Position numbers and translations under genes: made by a program. This document shows positions 17,281-27,284 of a DNA stretch of 64,000 nucleotides, in pieces (position 1 is the stretch's first letter; each line of letters starts with the position of its first letter). The notes below the pieces were generated by a model that saw only the letters and a list, made by a program, of their open reading frames with translations, did no database searches and was not told the origin of the DNA. Origin of the DNA: Algoriella xinjiangensis (GTDB lineage Bacteria > Bacteroidota > Bacteroidia > Flavobacteriales > Weeksellaceae); the NCBI RefSeq assembly GCF_900115015.1, contig NZ_FOUZ01000004.1:62001-126000 (forward strand). The letters are read 5' to 3'.

Positions 17281-19539
17281 ATGAAAAAAACATCTATTAT
17301 TTTAACACTACTATTAGGTTGTAGTTCTGTTTTTGCACAACAGAATCACTGGAAAGAAATTAATCAAAGAAATGCTCAATCAACCAATTTAGTTGATCGT
17401 TCTAGTACACCAAAAGAATATAAATTATTTAGCCTTAATGTTGATAATTTACTAAACGACCTAAATAATGTAAAAAGTAGATCTGCTGCTCAAATTGTTA
17501 ACATACCAGATGAAAATGGTAAAATAACAAAATATGAAGTAAACGAAGCTTCGATTATGGCTCCTGAATTACAGGAAAAATATAATCAAATAAAATCTTA
17601 CGTAGGAAAATCATTAGACGGAAAATCATCTATTCGTTTTAGTTATTCACCATATCATGGTTTTAGCGCAATGATTTTTACTGCACAATCAACTTCGTAT
17701 ATTGATGCTTATACAAATGATTTAAAAACTTACATTACCTATAACCGAAAAAATGTAGAAAATAATTTAAATTTTGCTTGTCATACAAATGATGATAAAC
17801 AAAATGAATTAATTGATCAAGCAATTTCATCTATTCCAGCTAATAAAACTGTTACAGATGGAAAAATGAGAAAATATCGTTTAGCTTTAGCTACTACGAT
17901 AGAGTATTCACGTTATCATGTTAATAGAGCTGGCGGACAATCAGGGACAGAAGAAGAAAAAAAAGCCATCGTTATGTCTGCAATTAATGTTGCAATGACA
18001 CGTGTAAATGGTGTTTACGAAAAAGAGTTTGGTGTAACAATGGAGTTAGTTTCTAATAATGATCAAATTATTTTTGTAACAACAGATGAATACACAAATA
18101 ACAGTGGTAGTGCTATGCTTGGTGAAAACCAAACAGTTCTTGATAAGGTTATTGGAACAGCTAATTATGATATTGGACACGTATTTTCTACTGGTGGTGG
18201 TGGTGTTGCATACTTAAAAAGCCCTTGTTCTACTATAAAAGCCGGGGGTGTAACAGGTCTTGGAGCTCCTATAAATGATGCTTTTTATATTGATTACGTT
18301 GCTCATGAAATGGGGCATCAATTTGGAGGTAATCATACTTTTAACGGAACAAAAGGCTCTTGTGCTGGTGGAAATAAAAACACAGCAACCTCTGTAGAAC
18401 CTGGAAGCGGAAGCACTATTATGGCATATGCAGGTATTTGTGCACCAGAAAATGTACAATTACATAGTGATCCTTACTTTAGTTCAGTAACTGTTAATGA
18501 AATTTATAATTTTATAAAATCAACTGCAGGTAGTTGTTCTGTAAACACAGATTCGGGGAATAATGAGCCATTAATTACACTAGACAAATTAACTTACACT
18601 GTTCCAAATTCTACAGCTTTTGTTTTAGAAGCAAATGCATCTGATCAAGATGGTGATGCATTAACATATAACTGGGAACAAACAGATACATCTAGCACTT
18701 CGTTGTTGCCAATGTCTACAAATAAAACTGGCGTATTATTTAGATCATACAATCCTACAACAGATAATTTTAGATATTTCCCTAATCTAAGCGCTATCTT
18801 ACAAAATAAATTAATTTTAGATACGAATATAGAGCCGTTAACTTGGGAAGTTATACCATCAGTTAATAGAGTATTAAAATTCTCACTTCTTGTAAGAGAT
18901 AATAATCCAAAAGGAGGACAAACAGATCGTAAAAATGTACAATTAAATGTAATTGCAGAAGCTGGTCCTTTTAAAATAACATCGCAAGCTGCTAATGAAG
19001 CTTGGACATACAATTATCCTGCTACAATTACGTGGGATGTAGCTGGTACAGATGCTAACGGAGTTAATACAACAAATGTAAAAGTATTATTATCTACAGA
19101 TGGTGGACTAAAATTTGATTACATTTTAGCAGAATCAATTCAAAATAACGGAACGTATACATTCAATGTTCCTTCGGATATTAAATTGACGAAAGAAGCG
19201 CGCTTTATGATAAAAGCAATAGACAATGTTTTCTTAGCGGTTAATGCTTCAAATTTTGAAATTTCTGATAAATTAGCAACAAACGAAGTAAACAAAAATG
19301 AGTTATTTACAATTTCTCCAAATCCATCAAAAGGAATTGTTCAACTTAATTTTGCAAAAACTGTTGCTAATGCTACAATCACAATTACAGATTTAGCGGG
19401 TAGAACTGTTTATACATCAAAACTTAATTCTTCTAAAAATAAACAATTAAATGTAGAGCAATTAGGAAATGGAGTTTATATTGTTTCGGTAGAAGCAGAT
19501 CAACAAAAATACACTAAGAAGTTAATTATCAAAAAATAA
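17281..19539 (+). CDS. secreted zinc metalloprotease (reprolysin-like) with type IX sorting domain
   Basis: The 752-residue protein has a Sec signal peptide (LLLGCSSVFAQQ), a propeptide-like region, then a metzincin catalytic domain with the full zinc motif HEMGHQFGGNH at about residues 342-352. Fibronectin/Ig-like beta domains follow (TYNWEQTDTS region onwards). The last 75 residues (from FTISPNPSKG to YTKKLIIKK) form a type A C-terminal sorting domain, so the protein should cross the outer membrane through the T9SS whose motor genes lie at 2.4-7.1 kb. The cysteine before the signal cleavage site (LLGCSS) could suggest a lipoprotein, but the SVFAQQ site fits better. The start is ATG 17281; the longer frame uses a TTG at 17266 inside the previous gene. 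Confidence 0.9.
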   Translation: MKKTSIILTLLLGCSSVFAQQNHWKEINQRNAQSTNLVDRSSTPKEYKLFSLNVDNLLNDLNNVKSRSAAQIVNIPDENGKITKYEVNEASIMAPELQEKYNQIKSYVGKSLDGKSSIRFSYSPYHGFSAMIFTAQSTSYIDAYTNDLKTYITYNRKNVENNLNFACHTNDDKQNELIDQAISSIPANKTVTDGKMRKYRLALATTIEYSRYHVNRAGGQSGTEEEKKAIVMSAINVAMTRVNGVYEKEFGVTMELVSNNDQIIFVTTDEYTNNSGSAMLGENQTVLDKVIGTANYDIGHVFSTGGGGVAYLKSPCSTIKAGGVTGLGAPINDAFYIDYVAHEMGHQFGGNHTFNGTKGSCAGGNKNTATSVEPGSGSTIMAYAGICAPENVQLHSDPYFSSVTVNEIYNFIKSTAGSCSVNTDSGNNEPLITLDKLTYTVPNSTAFVLEANASDQDGDALTYNWEQTDTSSTSLLPMSTNKTGVLFRSYNPTTDNFRYFPNLSAILQNKLILDTNIEPLTWEVIPSVNRVLKFSLLVRDNNPKGGQTDRKNVQLNVIAEAGPFKITSQAANEAWTYNYPATITWDVAGTDANGVNTTNVKVLLSTDGGLKFDYILAESIQNNGTYTFNVPSDIKLTKEARFMIKAIDNVFLAVNASNFEISDKLATNEVNKNELFTISPNPSKGIVQLNFAKTVANATITITDLAGRTVYTSKLNSSKNKQLNVEQLGNGVYIVSVEADQQKYTKKLIIKK

Positions 19540-19561
19540 AAAGTTGCACATAATGCACTTA

Positions 19562-19595
19562 TATGCCAAGTTGTCTGACAGCTTGGCATTTTTAT
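19562..19595 (+). terminator. terminator after the metalloprotease gene
   Basis: The stem TGCCAAG (19564-19570) / CTTGGCA (19582-19588) with an 11-nt loop is followed by a T-rich tract. Confidence 0.75.
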
Positions 19596-19640
19596 TTTTA
19601 AGAAATTATTTAACCAATCCATAATGGCAGAAAAAAGCGA

Positions 19641-19657
19641 TTGGCACGTTTTTCGTT
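19641..19657 (+). promoter_or_regulatory. sigma-54-like -24/-12 element before groES
   Basis: TTGGCACG-TTTTTC-GT: the -24 half is identical to the RpoN consensus TGGCACG. The -12 half keeps the G (19655) but has T for C. The predicted start site near 19667 gives a leader of about 30 nt before the groES ATG. The same element occurs at 43433. No CIRCE inverted repeat is seen. Confidence 0.4.
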
Positions 19658-19695
19658 GAATTAAAAGTAACAAATCAAAAAATAAAAATATACAT

Positions 19696-19974
19696 ATGTC
19701 ACAATTAAACATTAAACCATTAGCGGATAGAGTGGTTATCGAACCATCTCCAGCAGAAACAAAAACTGCTTCAGGAATTATCATTCCAGATTCAGCAAAA
19801 GAAAAACCACAAGAAGGTACTGTTGTAGCTGTAGGTAATGGTAAAAAAGATGAACCAATGACAGTTGCAATTGGTGATAAAGTACTTTATGGTAAATATT
19901 CTGGAACAGAATTAAAATTAGAAGGTAAAGATTACTTAATCATGCGCGAAGCTGATATTTTAGCAATCATCTAA
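19696..19974 (+). CDS. groES: co-chaperonin GroES
   Basis: The 92-residue protein is a complete Hsp10: [21 protein letters not shown], with the mobile loop that docks onto GroEL, and [19 protein letters not shown] near the end. It forms the heptameric lid of the chaperonin. groEL follows after 36 bases, in the usual operon. Confidence 0.98.
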   Translation: MSQLNIKPLADRVVIEPSPAETKTASGIIIPDSAKEKPQEGTVVAVGNGKKDEPMTVAIGDKVLYGKYSGTELKLEGKDYLIMREADILAII

Positions 19975-19998
19975 TTAATCGTTTAATCAAACTTATAA

Positions 19999-21639
<1,641 letters not shown>

Positions 21640-21662
21640 TTTTAACATCGCCCTATAAAATC

Positions 21663-21694
21663 AAAAAGCCACTCAAATTGAGTGGCTTTTTTTT
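21663..21694 (+). terminator. rho-independent terminator after groEL
   Basis: AAAAAGCCACTCA and TGAGTGGCTTTTT form a long stem with a 3-nt loop and a T-run of eight. Confidence 0.9.
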
Positions 21695-21772
21695 ATGAAT
21701 TATTTTTAATCAAACAACCTCAAAAACAATATTGTTTATAGTATATTTATCATCTAATCAAACCAAAAACTT

Positions 21773-22252
21773 ATGCACCAAGATTATATTGTTGGCGAAC
21801 ACAAAGCAGATAAAGGAAAACGATTTCTTAATTATTTGATTGATATAATTTTCCTTTTTATATTAATTATTTTTATACTGGTCATTCTCTATTTAATTAT
21901 ACCAAATACTTATGATTCTCTATTTGATAATGATTTATCAATTAATCTTGTTAGTTATGCTGTAACTATTCTTTATTATTTTCTGATTGAAACAGCCACA
22001 AAAGGACGCTCTATCGGAAAATTTATTTCAGATACAAAAGTTGTTAGAATTGACGGTTCAGAACCTACAACAAAAGATTATTTTGTAAGAAGTATTTGTA
22101 GAATAATTCCTTTCGAACCACTTTCTTTTTTATTCGGAGCAGGATTTCACGATACAATTTCAAAAACAACAGTTGTCAATAAAAAAGCTTTTGAAGCTGA
22201 TTTATTACAAAAAGACAACATCGAAAGTATTGGTACAACTGAGATTGAATAG
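21773..22252 (+). CDS. RDD-family membrane protein
   Basis: A 159-residue protein with two hydrophobic helices near the N-terminus (IDIIFLFILIIFILVILYLI, then the LVSYAVTILYYFLIE segment) and the RDD-type stretch TKGRSIGKFISDTKVVRIDG, followed by FVRSICRIIPFEPLSFLF. RDD proteins are small integral membrane proteins; some have been linked to ion exchange, but the role here is unknown. It stands alone between the groEL terminator and mqo. Confidence 0.8.
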   Translation: MHQDYIVGEHKADKGKRFLNYLIDIIFLFILIIFILVILYLIIPNTYDSLFDNDLSINLVSYAVTILYYFLIETATKGRSIGKFISDTKVVRIDGSEPTTKDYFVRSICRIIPFEPLSFLFGAGFHDTISKTTVVNKKAFEADLLQKDNIESIGTTEIE

Positions 22253-22285
22253 AATATTGCACTTTAATTGAAATTGATTTTTTAT

Positions 22286-22314
22286 TAAAAAATCATTTTA
22301 TGTAAAAAATCATT
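22286..22314 (+). repeat. direct repeat TAAAAAATCATT (x2) upstream of mqo
   Basis: TAAAAAATCATT occurs at 22286-22297 and 22303-22314, 17 bp start to start, just upstream of the mqo promoter. It could be an operator pair or chance in AT-rich DNA. Confidence 0.3.
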
Positions 22315-22331
22315 CTTTTTTATGCATATTC

Positions 22332-22364
22332 TTTCCCAAAAAAGCCTATTTATTAATACCTTTG
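22332..22364 (+). promoter_or_regulatory. mqo promoter
   Basis: TTTC (22332-22335), 21 nt, TACCTTTG (22357-22364). The -7 box is exact and the -33 has one mismatch. The leader to the ATG at 22388 is about 17 nt. Confidence 0.5.
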
Positions 22365-22387
22365 CAATATAATTATATTTTTGAGAA

Positions 22388-23863
22388 ATGGAAAAACAAC
22401 CTCAAGAGGTAGTGTTAGTTGGTGCTGGTATCATGAGTGCTACCCTAAGCATACTTCTTAAAAAAATAAATCCTGCTATTAAAATTTCTGTTTTTGAAAA
22501 ATTAGATAAGATTGGATTTGAAAGTTCTGATGCTTTCAATAATGCTGGTACAGGTCACTCTGCTTTTTGTGAATTAAATTATACACCGATTGACAAAAAT
22601 GGAGTTGTTAACATTGATAAAGCAATAAATATTGCAAAACAATTTGAAACTTCTAAAGAGTTTTGGTCGTACTTAGTTGAAAATAATTATGTTTCTTCTC
22701 CAGAAAAATTTTTACGTCCTACTCCACACATGTCTTTTGTTTGGGGAGATGACGATGTAAATTTCTTGAAAAAACGTTACGAAAAATTATCACAACATCC
22801 TTTATTTAAAGAAATGGAATATTCTGAAGATTTTAATAAAATCAAAGAATGGTCGCCATTAATTGTTGAAGGTAGAGATGCTGCTGCAGAAAAAGTTGCG
22901 GCAACACACATGAATTTAGGAACGGATGTTAACTTTGGAGAATTAACACGTCAAATTTTTAAAGGTCTTTTAGACAAAAACGAAATTACACTAGAAACTG
23001 AACACGAAGTTAAAGATTTAACTCGTTTAAATAATGGTAAATGGGCGATTAAAGTAAAAGATTTAAAATCAGGAAATAACAAATCTGTTAATGCAGATTT
23101 TGTATTTATTGGTGCTGGTGGTGGTGCAATTTTATCATTACAAAAATCTGGTATTCCCGAAGCTAAAAAATTTGGTGGCTTTCCTGTTGGTGGACAATGG
23201 TTAATTTGTCAAAACGAAGAAGTGATCAAAAAACATCATGCAAAAGTTTATGGTAAAGCAAAACTTGGTGCTCCACCAATGTCTGTACCTCACTTAGATA
23301 CACGTGTTATTGATGGCAAACAATCTTTATTATTTGGACCATTTGCTACGTTTTCTACAAAATTCTTAAAATACGGATCAAACTGTGATTTGTTTAAATC
23401 TGTAAACTTAGGAAATGTAGGTTTCTTAATGAATTGTGGAATTAATAATATGGATTTAACGAAATATTTAGTCGAGCAAGTGATGTTATCAAAAGCTCAA
23501 AAAATAGAAGAGTTAAAAGAATATTATCCAGAAGCTAAAATTGAAGATTGGTTTGAACAAACTGCTGGTCAGCGTGTGCAAGTTATCGAAAATCAAAACG
23601 GAAAAGGTATTTTAAAATTTGGAACAGAAATCGTAACATCTCAAGATGGTTCTATTTCTGCCTTATTAGGCGCTTCTCCGGGTGCATCTACATCTGTAAG
23701 TGCAATGCTTGATTTACTTGGACAATGTTTCCCTAAATCGATGAATGATTGGAATCCGCTTATCAAACAAATGATTCCTTCTCATGGAGAAGATTTAACT
23801 AACGCAGAATTAGTTGACGCTTCGCGCGCAAGAACAACTAAGGTTCTTAAAATATTAGATTAA
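22388..23863 (+). CDS. mqo: malate:quinone oxidoreductase
   Basis: The 491-residue FAD enzyme is a peripheral membrane protein that oxidises L-malate to oxaloacetate and passes electrons to the quinone pool (menaquinone in this phylum), replacing or backing up NAD-linked malate dehydrogenase. The FAD-binding motif VVLVGAGIMSATLSILLKK (about 8-26) and conserved blocks FNNAGTGHSAFCELNYTP, GTDVNFGELTRQ, GKAKLGAPPMSVPHLDTR and LLGASPGASTSVSAMLDLL fix the family. It is monocistronic, with its own promoter and terminator. Confidence 0.96.
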   Translation: MEKQPQEVVLVGAGIMSATLSILLKKINPAIKISVFEKLDKIGFESSDAFNNAGTGHSAFCELNYTPIDKNGVVNIDKAINIAKQFETSKEFWSYLVENNYVSSPEKFLRPTPHMSFVWGDDDVNFLKKRYEKLSQHPLFKEMEYSEDFNKIKEWSPLIVEGRDAAAEKVAATHMNLGTDVNFGELTRQIFKGLLDKNEITLETEHEVKDLTRLNNGKWAIKVKDLKSGNNKSVNADFVFIGAGGGAILSLQKSGIPEAKKFGGFPVGGQWLICQNEEVIKKHHAKVYGKAKLGAPPMSVPHLDTRVIDGKQSLLFGPFATFSTKFLKYGSNCDLFKSVNLGNVGFLMNCGINNMDLTKYLVEQVMLSKAQKIEELKEYYPEAKIEDWFEQTAGQRVQVIENQNGKGILKFGTEIVTSQDGSISALLGASPGASTSVSAMLDLLGQCFPKSMNDWNPLIKQMIPSHGEDLTNAELVDASRARTTKVLKILD

Positions 23864-23889
23864 GATTGATTTATATCTTATTATATAGT

Positions 23890-23920
23890 AAGCCTGATAT
23901 TAATTTATCAGGCTTTTTTT
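23890..23920 (+). terminator. rho-independent terminator after mqo
   Basis: AAGCCTGATA / TATCAGGCTT with a 6-nt loop and a run of T. Confidence 0.9.
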
Positions 23921-23937
23921 GTGAACTTAATTAAATA

Positions 23938-23975
23938 AAAAAAGGTTTAAGAACTTAATCTTAAACCTTTTTATT
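23938..23975. terminator. bidirectional terminator, mainly for the RlpA-like gene
   Basis: AAAGGTTTAAG (23941-23951) pairs with CTTAAACCTTT (23960-23970), with A-run and T-run at either side. Confidence 0.8.
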
Positions 23976-23994
23976 CTTTTCCGAACATTTTAGC

Positions 23995-24516
23995 TTAGTC
24001 TTCGCTATTCATAATTTCGTATTCAACTTGCATCACACCTGTATTTGTGTGACCAATTTCGCTGAATGCAGCTTGACTTAAGTCTAAAACTCTAGATTTA
24101 GCATATGGACCTCTGTCGTTAATTTCTACAACTACAGATTTACCGTTTCTGATATTCGTAACTTTTACTTTTGTACCAAATGGTAAAGACTTATGGGCAG
24201 CAGTTAGTTCATGTTTGTCGTACTTTTCACCACTTGCTGTCTTGCGTCCGTGGAACTTGCCTCCATACCAAGAAACAACTCCTGTTGATATTTCATGAGC
24301 AGTGCTCTCTAAAATGTCTTCAACCTTTTTTTCATCTTCCACTGATAATGTATCTTCTTTGATGGTATCATTATCAATTTCTTCACTAAACCTTTTCTCT
24401 GAAACTGGCATAATAATTGTGTCATTCTTACCAGCGTCTTTAAAAATTTTACCATCAGCGTTTGCTATTGGAAAAATCATTAACAAAGCTATAAAAGCTG
24501 TAATGCTTTTCGTCAT
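23995..24516 (-). CDS. RlpA-like septal-ring lytic transglycosylase (DPBB domain)
   Basis: The 173-residue protein has a signal peptide (SITAFIALLMIFPIANADG), an acidic linker, and a double-psi beta-barrel domain: GVVSWYGGKFHGRKTASGE, ELTAAHKSLPFGTKVKVTN, VVVEINDRGPYAKSRVLDLS. RlpA-type enzymes cut naked glycan strands during cell separation. The Asp in INDRGPY and the His in TAAHKSLPFG, the pair thought to be catalytic, are both present. There is no SPOR domain, so septal targeting must come from elsewhere. It lies 1 kb from the ftsZ end of the dcw cluster, on the same strand, separated by yqeY. Confidence 0.85.
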   Translation of the reverse strand: MTKSITAFIALLMIFPIANADGKIFKDAGKNDTIIMPVSEKRFSEEIDNDTIKEDTLSVEDEKKVEDILESTAHEISTGVVSWYGGKFHGRKTASGEKYDKHELTAAHKSLPFGTKVKVTNIRNGKSVVVEINDRGPYAKSRVLDLSQAAFSEIGHTNTGVMQVEYEIMNSED

Positions 24517-24542
24517 CCTTTAGATATTTTCTGATTACGTTG

Positions 24543-24550
24543 CAAATTTA
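24543..24550 (-). promoter_or_regulatory. -7 element of the RlpA-like gene
   Basis: TAAATTTG on the minus strand, 26 nt before the ATG at 24516. There is no clear -33; its expected place is taken by the palindrome at 24572-24586. Confidence 0.45.
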
Positions 24551-24780
24551 CGGGTAGAAATGCCTTCTTATTTAGAATTATTCTAATCGACTGATTTCTA
24601 ATCTTTTTTTCTTCCCAACCAACCCATATCAGTACAACACAGCGATTTGTTAATTAATTGTTAAAATAAAGTCAATTTCACAATAATTTTGGCTATTATT
24701 CATTTAAATCGTTTTTCTGGCTAAAAATCAATGATTTAACTATTTTGAAAATTTGAGTAATTTTATCCAAATAAGAAATA

Positions 24781-24814
24781 AAAAAGGTAAAACTACATTA
24801 GTTTTACCTTTTCT
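24781..24814. terminator. terminator after yqeY (works both ways)
   Basis: AAAAGGTAAAACT / AGTTTTACCTTTT with loop ACATT; on the minus strand a T-run follows. Confidence 0.85.
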
Positions 24815-24839
24815 TAATTTTTAAGTAACTAAAAATCAA

Positions 24840-25292
24840 TTATAAGCTTGCTAAAATCTCTTTTACTTTAGCCGAAATTAACTTTCCTTCTGCTTTACCA
24901 GCAAGTTTTGCCGAAGCTGCTCCCATTACCTTTCCCATATCTTTAGGAGAAGTCGCACCAACTTCTGCAACAATGTCTTTTATTGCTACTGTTAACTCTT
25001 CATCTGTTAACTGTGCAGGTAAAAATTGTTGAATAACTTCTGCTTGTGCCAATTCTTTTTCTGCCAACTCTTTTCTGTCGTTTGCATCAAATTGTTCTGC
25101 CGCTTCTTTGCGTTGTTTTACTAATTTTTGTAATAAAGCAATTTCTTGATCTTCTGATAATTCACCACCAGCTCCAGATGTTTTTGCTAATAATAATTCA
25201 GATTTTACAGCTCTTAAAGCTTCTAAGGCAATTGTATTTTTAGCTTTCATAGCTTCTTTTAATTGCCCCATTATTTGGGTTTCTAAATTCAT
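24840..25292 (-). CDS. GatB/YqeY domain-containing protein
   Basis: The 150-residue all-helical protein matches the stand-alone YqeY family: MGQLKEAMKAKNTIALEALRAVKSE at the start, the QKLVKQRKEAAEQFDAN helix, and LTDEELTVAIKDIVAE and SPKDMGKVMGAASAKLAGKA at the end. The family resembles the tail domain of GatB and may bind tRNA, but its cell role is not settled. It closes the dcw region in flavobacteria, and has its own promoter inside the ftsZ terminator. Confidence 0.9.
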   Translation of the reverse strand: MNLETQIMGQLKEAMKAKNTIALEALRAVKSELLLAKTSGAGGELSEDQEIALLQKLVKQRKEAAEQFDANDRKELAEKELAQAEVIQQFLPAQLTDEELTVAIKDIVAEVGATSPKDMGKVMGAASAKLAGKAEGKLISAKVKEILASL

Positions 25293-25311
25293 GAGTTTTG
25301 CTTTTAGACTA

Positions 25312-25343
25312 CAAATTTAAGACAAAAAAAGGCTCATCACAAA
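25312..25343 (-). promoter_or_regulatory. yqeY promoter (Bacteroidota -33/-7)
   Basis: On the minus strand TTTG (25343-25340), 20 nt, TAAATTTG (25319-25312): an exact consensus fit. The -33 is the loop of the ftsZ terminator. Confidence 0.6.
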
Positions 25344-25360
25344 AGTGATGAACCTTTTCT
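25323..25360 (-). terminator. terminator after ftsZ
   Basis: In the minus-strand RNA GGTTCATCAC pairs with GTGATGAGCC (one T-G wobble), loop TTTT, then a run of seven T. The wobble shows that it works on the minus strand. Confidence 0.8.
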
Positions 25361-25393
25361 ATAATAAGAATATATTTTACGAGTGATTAATAA

Positions 25394-27238
25394 TTAATCT
25401 ACATTATCATGTAAAAAATTATTTGGACGAATTTGCGTATCGTTATTGCGATTTGTACCGACAGAAAAATCTGATGATTGGTTCTCGTTACGATCTGCTA
25501 AATTAAGTCCTTGACGCTTATAAGCTGGTATAGCTTCGTATTCGTCTACTTGAGAATTAGTCATCGTATTGTTAAATTTAAAATTAAATTGTTTCAATCG
25601 ATTTCTTCTTTCCTCAATTACATTATTCAAATCGCTATCCGTAGATTGTTCTATTGGTTTACTAAACGGATCAACTTCTACAGCCACTTGTTGCTCTTCT
25701 GGTGCAACTGCGTTTGCATAATTAGTTGAAGTTTGTGGTTGATCAATATTAAACGTCTCCGATTTTGGTGCTTGATAACCTGAATAATTATTTTGTGGAT
25801 AATTAGACTGTTCCGAAGCAACTGGATTAGAATATGAATTATATGTTTGATTAGTTGGCGCTTGATTTGTCGGTTCTTGTGGACGATTAAAATCAGATTT
25901 TAAACGTGGTTCGAAATCATCAAACGATTTTTTCTCTTGAACTGGTTCATCATCAAGCTCATCTAAAACATATCTTTTTGGCGAATCATCATTCAAAGAT
26001 TGCGTTGGCGCATTATGATATGATTGATTATAATCTTGATTTGTATCTGCCTTACGATAAATATTAGTCGGTGTTTCTGGCGTTTGATTTTGTTGTGGAG
26101 CAGAATTCGAACCCGAATTTGATCTACCAAAATCTAACGTCATTGGTTTTACACGATTAACAAATGGTTGATCGATAGATAATGTTTTATTTATTGGTTG
26201 TTCTTCCTCTAGTGTATGAACAATTTTTTGTTCTTCTTTACCTGTGTACGTTTGATCTTCTGTAGGAAAACCAGTCGCCACAACAGTTACAGAGATTTCG
26301 TCTCCTAAATCTAACTCTTCGCCAATACCCATAATAATGTTGGCACTATTACCAGCTTCTTGTTGAATATAGTCGTTGATTACTCCGATTTCGTCCATTG
26401 TAATTTCGTTATTACCAGACAAAATCAATAATAATACATTGCGAGCACCTGTAATTTTATTGTTATTAAGTAATGGCGAATCTAAAGCTGCAGAAATTGC
26501 ATCTTTTGCTTTATTTTCTCCAGAACCTCTTGCAGATCCCATGATTGCTGTACCAGAGTTTTTAAGCACTGTACGCGCATCACGTAAATCAATATTCATA
26601 GCATAATGTTGTGTAATAACTTCTGCAATACCTTTGGCTGCCGTTGTTAAAACTTCATCTGCTTTAGAAAATCCGTTTTTGAAACCTAAATTTCCGTACA
26701 ATTCACGTAACTTATCGTTGTTGATAACGATTAATGAATCAACATTTTTTCTTAAATTTTCGATACCTTTTTCAGCTTGTTCCAACCTCATTCTTCCTTC
26801 AAAAAAGAATGGCGCTGTTACAATACCTACTGTTAAAATATCCATTTCTTTAGCGATTCCTGCAATTACCGGAGCAGCTCCAGTTCCTGTTCCACCACCC
26901 ATTCCGGCTGTTATAAAAACCATTTTAGTACCTTCGTCTAAAACTGCTTTTACTTCTTCCATACTTTCTATTGCAGCTTGCTCTCCCACTTCTGGGTTTG
27001 CACCTGCTCCTAATCCTTCGGTAATAGCTTGTCCTAATTGTATTCTTGTTGGTACTGGGCTATTTGCCAAAGCTTGTGAATCTGTATTACAAATCACGAA
27101 TTGTACACCCGCGATTCCTTGCTCAAACATGTAGTTTACGGCATTGCTTCCACCACCACCTACACCGATCACTTTGATAGCTTGCGAGCGGCTTTTTGGT
27201 AAGTTGAAAACAATATCTCCTGTTAACATATCACTCAT
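25394..27238 (-). CDS. ftsZ: cell division GTPase FtsZ
   Basis: The 614-residue tubulin homologue polymerises into the division ring. The GTPase core (about 14-330) contains KVIGVGGGGSNAV, the signature MGGGTGTGAAPVIA and the catalytic NNDKLRELYGNLGF region. A linker of over 200 residues, rich in Asn, Gln, Pro and Ser, follows. The conserved peptide AIPAYKRQG that binds FtsA lies at about 569-577. It is followed by a further 37 residues ending in NNFLHDNVD, so the chain is longer at the C-terminus than in most phyla. It is the last dcw gene before the terminator, 46 bases after ftsA. Confidence 0.97.
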   Translation of the reverse strand: MSDMLTGDIVFNLPKSRSQAIKVIGVGGGGSNAVNYMFEQGIAGVQFVICNTDSQALANSPVPTRIQLGQAITEGLGAGANPEVGEQAAIESMEEVKAVLDEGTKMVFITAGMGGGTGTGAAPVIAGIAKEMDILTVGIVTAPFFFEGRMRLEQAEKGIENLRKNVDSLIVINNDKLRELYGNLGFKNGFSKADEVLTTAAKGIAEVITQHYAMNIDLRDARTVLKNSGTAIMGSARGSGENKAKDAISAALDSPLLNNNKITGARNVLLLILSGNNEITMDEIGVINDYIQQEAGNSANIIMGIGEELDLGDEISVTVVATGFPTEDQTYTGKEEQKIVHTLEEEQPINKTLSIDQPFVNRVKPMTLDFGRSNSGSNSAPQQNQTPETPTNIYRKADTNQDYNQSYHNAPTQSLNDDSPKRYVLDELDDEPVQEKKSFDDFEPRLKSDFNRPQEPTNQAPTNQTYNSYSNPVASEQSNYPQNNYSGYQAPKSETFNIDQPQTSTNYANAVAPEEQQVAVEVDPFSKPIEQSTDSDLNNVIEERRNRLKQFNFKFNNTMTNSQVDEYEAIPAYKRQGLNLADRNENQSSDFSVGTNRNNDTQIRPNNFLHDNVD

Positions 27239-27284
27239 ATTCTTCTTATTAAATTGGTTCGTAATTTATTTGGTTATATTCTTA

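Larger units (their letters stand above)
24517..24839. other. 323-bp gene-free interval between rlpA-like gene and yqeY
   Basis: It holds the -7 box of the RlpA-like gene (24550-24543, minus), a perfect 7-1-7 palindrome TTAGAATTATTCTAA (24572-24586), a direct repeat TTCTAATC (24581 and 24596), a plus-strand -7-like box TAATTTTG (24684-24691), and the yqeY terminator (24781-24814). No convincing small open frame is seen. A short plus-strand RNA from about 24698 to the terminator is possible but weakly supported. Confidence 0.5.

Noticed and set aside
18645-19013. 122-codon minus-strand frame inside the metalloprotease gene
   Set aside because: It is a shadow of the well-supported plus-strand protease frame, with no start signal or recognisable domain.
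22270-22300. Hairpin GATTTTTTATTAAAAAATC after the RDD gene as a terminator
   Set aside because: The stem has almost only A-T pairs and would be too weak to end transcription; no better terminator is seen there.
26634-27134. 166-codon plus-strand open frame inside ftsZ
   Set aside because: It is antisense to the conserved GTPase core; its sequence mirrors the Gly-rich ftsZ motifs. No promoter or homology points to a gene.
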